A stretch of DNA of 64,000 nt, taken from NCBI RefSeq assembly GCF_900113225.1, contig NZ_FOZE01000004.1, positions 1-64,000 of the forward strand. Direction: 5' to 3'. This document shows, piece by piece, positions 58,720-64,000 of the stretch. The stretch is from Mitsuaria sp. PDC51. Lineage in GTDB: Bacteria; Pseudomonadota; Gammaproteobacteria; Burkholderiales; Burkholderiaceae_C. Position 1 is the stretch's first letter, and each line of letters opens with the position of its first letter. The position numbers and the translations under genes are program-made. A model generated the notes under the pieces. The model saw nothing but the letters and a program-made list of their open reading frames with translations. It ran no database searches and was not told the DNA's origin.

Positions 58720-61700
58720 TCAGATGACGGCCATGCCGGAGGCGGTCTTCACGGACAGCAAGGCATCGCCATCGAGCGCCGTGACCAGGATCGACAACCC
58801 GTAGATCCCGCGCCCGCCCTCGCTCGTGACCGTCAGCGCGATCGTGCCGTCCTTGAGCACCTCCTTGAAGAAGAAGTCGTCGCGCGTCGCTTCGGTATAG
58901 CCAGCGGTCAACGCGCTCAGGTCGAGCACGTCGCCCTCGCTGCGCTTGTAGTCGAGGACGAGGTCCACGCCGGTCTGCCCCTTGAACCATCGGAAGGTGT
59001 CGGCGCCGGCCCCGCCGGTGAAGAAGTCACTGTCCGGGGAGGCGTTCAGCACGTCGTTGCCCGCCGTACCGCGTTCCTCATGGTTCAACGCCCATTTGCC
59101 GCCTGAGGACTCGTCCAGTCGCATGACCAGCGCAGGCTGGAGGCTCGCCGGCTCCGAGCTCATCTTCACCGGCACCTCCATGGCATTGCCCGCGCTGTCG
59201 ATGGCGTAGAGCCGCAGAGCGCCATGCATGTTGCTGCGAACACTTCGGCTGCCGGCAGCAAACATCATGAGCTGGCCGCTGCTCACCGCACCGGGTTGCC
59301 AATCCTGAACATTCACGAGGCTCTTGCCGTAGCTCACGAACACCAGCTCGACATCTTCCTGCGAGGTCACCGTCAAGCTGCCATCCTTGCCACGATCCGC
59401 GACCACCGTGGGCGCGGTGGTGTCGTAGTCGAACTCCAGGCGCCGGATCCCGCTCTCGTTGCCCGCGATGTCGACCTGCCGGACCTGCAATTCATGGCGC
59501 CCCGGCGACAGCTGCGCTGGCGGCTTGAAGTTGCTGCCGGCGCCGCTCCACCAATCCTGCCCCCCATTGAGGCTGTAGAGCCACCGGCTGCCCGACTCCA
59601 GGCCCACGTCGATGGACCCGTTGGCATTGAGCGCCTTGCTGGCCAGGTAGAACTGCTCCACTTCCGGAAAATTGCCTGGCCGGTTTGCCCAGTAAGTCCG
59701 GGCCGCGGAATTGAAGGTCAAGGTCGGCGCGTCGGCCTTGGTGTCCAAGCTGAACTTCAGCTCGGTCGCGGCGCTGACATTGCCGGCGAGATCCACCTGC
59801 CGCACCAGCACCCGCTTGTCCCCATCGCCGGAGAACTCGCTCGCGGCGATGGACGTCCCGGTCCCGGCGGTCCAGGTGAGGCCGTCGCGGCTGTACTGCC
59901 ACTGCGCATCGTCCTCCAGACCGCCGATGTTGACCGTCGCCACCGAGGTGATCCGGTCGGTGGCGCTGACGCCGGTGTCCTGCGCCAGGCTCACTGTCGG
60001 CGCAGCCACGACCCGATCGAGCGTGAAGTTCAGCATCGCACTGCTGACGTTGTCGGCGACGTCGGTCTGGCGGACTTCGACGGTGTAGGTGGTGTCGATG
60101 TGGAACTCGCTGGCCGCGATGCGGTCCCCGCTGCCGGTTCTCCAGGCGCTGCCGCCGATGCGGTATTCCCAGCGATGGCCCGGCTCGAGGCCGGTCACGA
60201 CGATGCCGGCCTCGTTGGTGACACGGTCGCCGGCGGTGCCCGAGTCCTTCACCAGGGCGAGTGCGAGCGGAGGGCCTTGCCGGTCCAGCGTGAAGTCCAG
60301 CGTCGCGGTGCTCACATTGCCCGCGGCGTCGATCTGCCGGACCTCGAGGGACTTGGTGCCGTCGGCGCCGAACTCGCTGGCGGCAATGCGGTCGCCGCTG
60401 CCGGTCGTCCAGGCGCCGCCACCGATGCGGTACTCCCAGCGGTTGCCCAGCTCGACGCCGGTCACGGCGATGGTGGCGTCGTTGGTGATGCGGTCAGTGG
60501 CGACGCCGGAGTCGTTCAGCAGCGCGACCGCGATCGGGTCGACCTGCCGGTCCAGCGTGAAGTCGAGCGTCGCCGAACTCACGTTGCCCGCGACGTCGAT
60601 CTGCCGCACCTCCAGCGTCTTGCTGCCGTCGGCGCCGAACTCGCTGGCCGCGATGCGGTCGCCGCTGCCGGTCTTCCAGGCGCCTCCGCCGATGCGGTAC
60701 TCCCAGCGGTTGCCCGACTCGACGCCGGTCACGGCGATGGTGGCGTCGTTGGTGATGCGGTCGCCGGCGGTGCCGGAATCGTTCAGCAGCGCGACTGCGA
60801 TCTGGCTGACCTGCCGGTCCAGCGTGAAGTCGAGCGTCGCCGAACTCACGTTGCCCGCGACGTCGATCTGCCGCACCTCCAGTGTCTTGGTGCCGTCCGC
60901 GCCGAACTCGCTGGCCGCGATGCGGTCGCCGCTGCCGGTCGTCCAGGCGCCGCCACCAATGCGGTACTCCCAGCGGTTGCCCGGCTCGACGCCGGTCACG
61001 GCGATGGTGGCGTCGTTGGTGATGCGGTCAGTGGCAACGCCGGAGTCGTTCAGCAGCGCGACCGCGATCGGGTCGACCTGCCGGTCCAGCGTGAAGTCGA
61101 GCGTCGCCGAACTCACGTTGCCCGCGCTGTTGGCCTGCCTCACCTCGACGGTGTAAGGACCGTCCTTGGCGAACTCGGTGGCCGGGATGCGGTCGCCACT
61201 GCCGGTCTTCCAGGCGCCGTTGCCGATGCGGTACTCCCAGGTCCTGCTCGCGTCCAGGCCGCCCACGGCGATGGCGGCATCGTTGGTGATCCGATCGCCG
61301 GCCGTTCCGGAATCATTCACCAGCGCCGCCGACAAGGCGCCGGCTTGCCGGTCCAGCGTGAAATCGAACGTGGCGGAACTCTCGTTCCCGGCCGGGTCGG
61401 TCTGGCGAAGCTCGACGGCGTAGCGGCCGTCGGCGCCGAACTCGCTGGCCGCGATGCGGTCGCCGGTGCCCGCCTTCCAGGCGCCGCCGGCGATGCGGTA
61501 TTCCCAGCGGTTGCCCGGCTCGACGCCGGTCACGGCGATGGTGGCGTCGTTGGTGATGCGGTCGCCGACGACGCCGGAGTCGTTCACCAGCGCGGCCTCG
61601 ATCGGGCCGACGTGCCGGTCCAGCGTGAAGTCCAGCGTCGCGGTGCTCACGTTGCCCGCGATGTCGATCTGGCGCACCTCGATCTTGTGGGCGCCGTCGG

Positions 61701-63954
61701 CGCCGAACTCGCTCGCCGCGATGCGGCTGTCGACGCCGGGCTGCCACGCACCGCCGTCGATGCGGTATTCCCAGCGGCAGTCCGGCTCGAGACCGCCGAC
61801 GATCACCGTGCCGTCGCGGGTGAGCCGGTCGTCCGCCACGCCGGTGTCATTGGCCAGCGCGACGCTCGGCGGCGGCGCGATGCGGTCGAGCTGGAACTCG
61901 TACACCGTCGACGCCTGGTTGCCCACCGCGTCCAGGTGCCGGACCTCCACGCGCTGCCAGCCGTCCGTGGCGCGCTCGAATTCCCGCCCATCGATGAGGA
62001 CGCCGGACCCGGTCTTCCATTCCCCACCGTTGATGCGGTAGTCCCAGCTGCCGCCCCATTCGATGTCGAGCACCCGCAGCGTGCCGTCGCGGGTGATCCG
62101 GTCATCGGCCGTCCCGGTGTCGTTCACCAGGGACACGGTCGGCGCGGCGGCCTGGCGGCGCAGGTCGAAGGCGAGGGTCGAACCGGCTTCATTGCCTGCC
62201 GCGTCGATCTGCCGCACCCGGACCAGTTGGTAGCCATCCGCCACGCCGTCGAAGGCGGCCTTGTCGATGCGATCCCCGTGACCGCGCCGCCATTCGCCGC
62301 CGTTGATCTGGTAATCCCAGATCGCCAGGCTCTCCAGGCCGCTGACCAGCACGGTGGGGTCGTTAGTCCGCTTGTCCCCGGACACGCCGGAGTCGACCGC
62401 CAACTGGACGCCCGGCGACACGGCGTGGGTGTCCAGGACGAAGTCGAGCGCGGCCGTGCCGCGATTGCCGGCGCCGTCGACATGCCGCACCTCGACCCGG
62501 CGCTCGCCGGCCGTCGTGCCGAACTCCGCCGCCGCGATCGTGTCGCCGGTCCCGGTCACCCATGGACCGTCATCGATCCGGTACTCCCAGCGCAGCCCGG
62601 ACTCCAGGCCGTTCACCTTCACCGTCGCGTCGCGCGTGATGCCGTCGGACGCCGACAGCCCGGTGTCCATCGCGAGCGCGAGCGTCAGCTCCGCCGCGCG
62701 GGTGTCGAGCAGGAGGCTCAGGGTGGTGACCGGGCCCTCGTTGCCCGCGGGATCCACCTGCCGGACGCGGATGTCCTTGGCGCCGTCGGCACCGAGTTGC
62801 GCGGTGGACAGCGTCGCGTCCGTCCCGTTCCACCAGGTCGCGCCGCCGTCCACGCTGTACTGCCAGCGCGCGTCCGGCTCCAGGCCATCGATGCGGATGC
62901 GGCCGTCGTTCGTCCAGCCATCGGTGGCGGAGCTGCCGGTATCCGAGATCAGCGTCAGGCCAGCCCCTGGCGGCGCGATGGTGTCCATGTCGAATCTCAG
63001 GCTGGCCACCGGGCTGGGGTGGCCGTCCGCGCTGATCTGCACCACCTGCAGCGACTTGCTGCCGTCCGTACCCAGCGCCGACGGGGCGATCACCGAGCCG
63101 CTGCCGGCATGCCAGGTCTTGCCCTCGTCGAGCGAGTATTCCCAGCGCCCGTCCGCCTCGAGCGCGCCGATGCGGATCTCCCCGGCGCTACCGAGCAGGC
63201 CTTCCCGCTGGGCGCCCGGCGAGTGCAAGGCCGGCTGCGGCGCCGGCGGCACGCGCACGGCGGGATCGGGATTCGGATTGGGGTTGGGGTCCGGCTTCGG
63301 ACCGGGATCCGGGTTCGGGTCCGGCTTGGGACCCGGGTCCGGATTGGGATTGGGATTGGGATTGGGATTGGGATTGGGATTGGGATTGGGATTGGGATTG
63401 GGATTGGGATTGGGATTGGGATTGGGATTGGGATTGGGATTGGGATTGGGATTGGGATTGGGATCGGGTTTCGGATCCGGTTGGGGATTCGGATTCGGAT
63501 TCGGATTCGGATTCGGATCCGGCTTCGGGCCCGGGTCGGGCTGGGGCGAGGGCTCACCCTCCGGCTTCGCGTCCGCGCCGCCATTGCCCGAACCTCCCGA
63601 CAGGGCCACGGCGGACCCCGCTGAGAGCGCCGCCCCCAGCAGCCAGGTCACCATCGCGGCGACGGATTTCTCCGTGGACTTCTCATCCTTGCCGTTCGAT
63701 CCTTGGACCGCCTCGCCGTTCTCGGTCGGACTTTCGAGCGGGGCGCCGCTCGCGGCCGGGTCCTGCGCGGCGGGCACCGTCTCGGCCTGCCCAGGCTCCT
63801 GAGCGGGCGCGGACTCGGCGCTGGATTCCCCTTGATCCTCTTCTTCCTCCGCCAGCCGCCGCGGACGCGCCGACACCTCGGACGGTGGAGCGCCGGCGTC
63901 GGCGGGCGCGTGGACTCGGGAAGCACGGTGGGCGGGCGTCGTCGGAAGTTGCAT
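58720..63954 (-). CDS. Large repeat adhesin with RTX-type C-terminus
   Basis: 1744 aa. There is no Sec signal; a charged, acidic N-terminus leads to a hydrophobic segment near 98-118, then a long Asn-Pro/Asp-Pro stretch. About 14 Ig-like repeats of roughly 89 residues follow, with the consensus NDSG...DRITNDATIAVTGVE...RWEYRIGGGAW...GDRIAASEFGADG...VRQIDVAGNVSSATLDFTLDR. The C-terminus GNDVLNASPDSDFFTGGAGADTFRWFKGQTGVDLVLDYKRSEGDVLDLSAL is the RTX/type I secretion end. It is probably exported by an ABC-type I system, which is not in this window, and acts in attachment or biofilm. Confidence 0.85.
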   Translation of the reverse strand: MQLPTTPAHRASRVHAPADAGAPPSEVSARPRRLAEEEEDQGESSAESAPAQEPGQAETVPAAQDPAASGAPLESPTENGEAVQGSNGKDEKSTEKSVAAMVTWLLGAALSAGSAVALSGGSGNGGADAKPEGEPSPQPDPGPKPDPNPNPNPNPNPQPDPKPDPNPNPNPNPNPNPNPNPNPNPNPNPNPNPNPNPNPNPNPNPDPGPKPDPNPDPGPKPDPNPNPNPDPAVRVPPAPQPALHSPGAQREGLLGSAGEIRIGALEADGRWEYSLDEGKTWHAGSGSVIAPSALGTDGSKSLQVVQISADGHPSPVASLRFDMDTIAPPGAGLTLISDTGSSATDGWTNDGRIRIDGLEPDARWQYSVDGGATWWNGTDATLSTAQLGADGAKDIRVRQVDPAGNEGPVTTLSLLLDTRAAELTLALAMDTGLSASDGITRDATVKVNGLESGLRWEYRIDDGPWVTGTGDTIAAAEFGTTAGERRVEVRHVDGAGNRGTAALDFVLDTHAVSPGVQLAVDSGVSGDKRTNDPTVLVSGLESLAIWDYQINGGEWRRGHGDRIDKAAFDGVADGYQLVRVRQIDAAGNEAGSTLAFDLRRQAAAPTVSLVNDTGTADDRITRDGTLRVLDIEWGGSWDYRINGGEWKTGSGVLIDGREFERATDGWQRVEVRHLDAVGNQASTVYEFQLDRIAPPPSVALANDTGVADDRLTRDGTVIVGGLEPDCRWEYRIDGGAWQPGVDSRIAASEFGADGAHKIEVRQIDIAGNVSTATLDFTLDRHVGPIEAALVNDSGVVGDRITNDATIAVTGVEPGNRWEYRIAGGAWKAGTGDRIAASEFGADGRYAVELRQTDPAGNESSATFDFTLDRQAGALSAALVNDSGTAGDRITNDAAIAVGGLDASRTWEYRIGNGAWKTGSGDRIPATEFAKDGPYTVEVRQANSAGNVSSATLDFTLDRQVDPIAVALLNDSGVATDRITNDATIAVTGVEPGNRWEYRIGGGAWTTGSGDRIAASEFGADGTKTLEVRQIDVAGNVSSATLDFTLDRQVSQIAVALLNDSGTAGDRITNDATIAVTGVESGNRWEYRIGGGAWKTGSGDRIAASEFGADGSKTLEVRQIDVAGNVSSATLDFTLDRQVDPIAVALLNDSGVATDRITNDATIAVTGVELGNRWEYRIGGGAWTTGSGDRIAASEFGADGTKSLEVRQIDAAGNVSTATLDFTLDRQGPPLALALVKDSGTAGDRVTNEAGIVVTGLEPGHRWEYRIGGSAWRTGSGDRIAASEFHIDTTYTVEVRQTDVADNVSSAMLNFTLDRVVAAPTVSLAQDTGVSATDRITSVATVNIGGLEDDAQWQYSRDGLTWTAGTGTSIAASEFSGDGDKRVLVRQVDLAGNVSAATELKFSLDTKADAPTLTFNSAARTYWANRPGNFPEVEQFYLASKALNANGSIDVGLESGSRWLYSLNGGQDWWSGAGSNFKPPAQLSPGRHELQVRQVDIAGNESGIRRLEFDYDTTAPTVVADRGKDGSLTVTSQEDVELVFVSYGKSLVNVQDWQPGAVSSGQLMMFAAGSRSVRSNMHGALRLYAIDSAGNAMEVPVKMSSEPASLQPALVMRLDESSGGKWALNHEERGTAGNDVLNASPDSDFFTGGAGADTFRWFKGQTGVDLVLDYKRSEGDVLDLSALTAGYTEATRDDFFFKEVLKDGTIALTVTSEGGRGIYGLSILVTALDGDALLSVKTASGMAVI
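60279..61079 (-). repeat. Near-identical 267-bp adhesin repeats
   Basis: Three consecutive Ig-like units (protein repeats 9-11) differ at only a few residues, such as GVATDR versus GTAGDR and GVEPGN versus GVESGN. The DNA is almost identical too, which points to recent duplication or gene conversion. Confidence 0.85.
63343..63462 (-). repeat. Perfect hexanucleotide array encoding Asn-Pro
   Basis: Twenty uninterrupted copies of ATTGGG (plus strand), read as AAT CCC on the coding strand, give a 40-residue (NP)n rod. Imperfect DP/KP units flank it on both sides. Slippage would change the rod length in two-residue steps and keep the frame. Confidence 0.95.
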
Positions 63955-64000
63955 GGCTGCGGCCTTGGAAGGTCGAATGAAAAGTTGGGCAGTATCAAAA

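Noticed and set aside
63343-63462. CRISPR array
   Set aside because: The short hexamers have no spacers and are in-frame coding DNA.
59224-63624. 1466-codon open frame on the plus strand opposite the adhesin
   Set aside because: It mirrors the repeats of the minus-strand adhesin, has no recognisable domain, and arises because GC-rich coding DNA lacks stops on the other strand.

Overview
The window is very GC-rich DNA with dense, G/C-ending codons. It reads as a chromosomal piece of a Betaproteobacterium of the order Burkholderiales, probably near Roseateles/Mitsuaria/Rubrivivax. That placement is inferred from gene content and protein character: a TetR-type PaaR phenylacetate operon, a selenocysteine formate dehydrogenase island, and the rng-maf-rlmH-rsfS-nadD-hemF order.

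Layout. (1) 1-5771, minus strand: tandem RHS/YD-repeat secreted proteins, visibly less GC-rich than their surroundings, with almost identical stop/start junctions. (2) 6014-16542, minus: one long phenylacetate operon, paaG-paaI-paaK-paaA-paaB-paaC-paaD-paaE-paaR-(branched-chain-type substrate-binding protein)-paaZ. paaY is divergent, and a perfect 16-bp PaaR-type palindrome lies between them. (3) 17418-23789: a PfkB-type sugar kinase, moaA-mobA-GNAT, a YceI lipoprotein, a Mpo1/DUF962 membrane protein, a CBS-domain protein and a nitroreductase. (4) 23858-37089, minus: a selenium island. It holds a putative selenate-type ABC importer (SBP, ATPase, double permease), tRNA-Sec, selB, selA, fdhE and the three formate dehydrogenase-N subunits, the catalytic one with an in-frame TGA at codon 196. 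(5) 37299-40183: the mrp Fe-S carrier, a Caps_synth-like glycosyltransferase and three tRNA-Lys genes. (6) 40271-44057: tcdA, cpoB, pal, tolB. (7) 44304-54477: an uncharacterised gene, then rng, maf, rlmH, rsfS (with a histone H1-like tail), nadD, hemF, an acyltransferase, purD, a YebC-family gene and a HerA-like ATPase. (8) 54511-55859: REP-like palindromes split by a complete IS110-family element whose upstream non-coding part folds like a bridge RNA. (9) 56065-58689: a small membrane protein and a LytS/LytR two-component pair. (10) 58720-63954: a 1744-residue RTX-type repeat adhesin.

How the parts work together. The paa genes convert phenylacetate to its CoA thioester (PaaK), epoxidise the ring (PaaABC(D)E), isomerise it (PaaG) and open it (PaaZ). 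The beta-oxidation steps (paaF, paaH, paaJ) are not in the window. The selenium block brings together import, tRNA-Sec, its loading (SelA), its delivery (SelB) and the selenoenzyme that uses it; only selD is missing here. The most unusual points are the selB reading frame running into the tRNA-Sec gene, the 127-nt palindrome joined to the 3' end of that tRNA, and the IS110 element whose candidate bridge RNA matches its actual insertion site.
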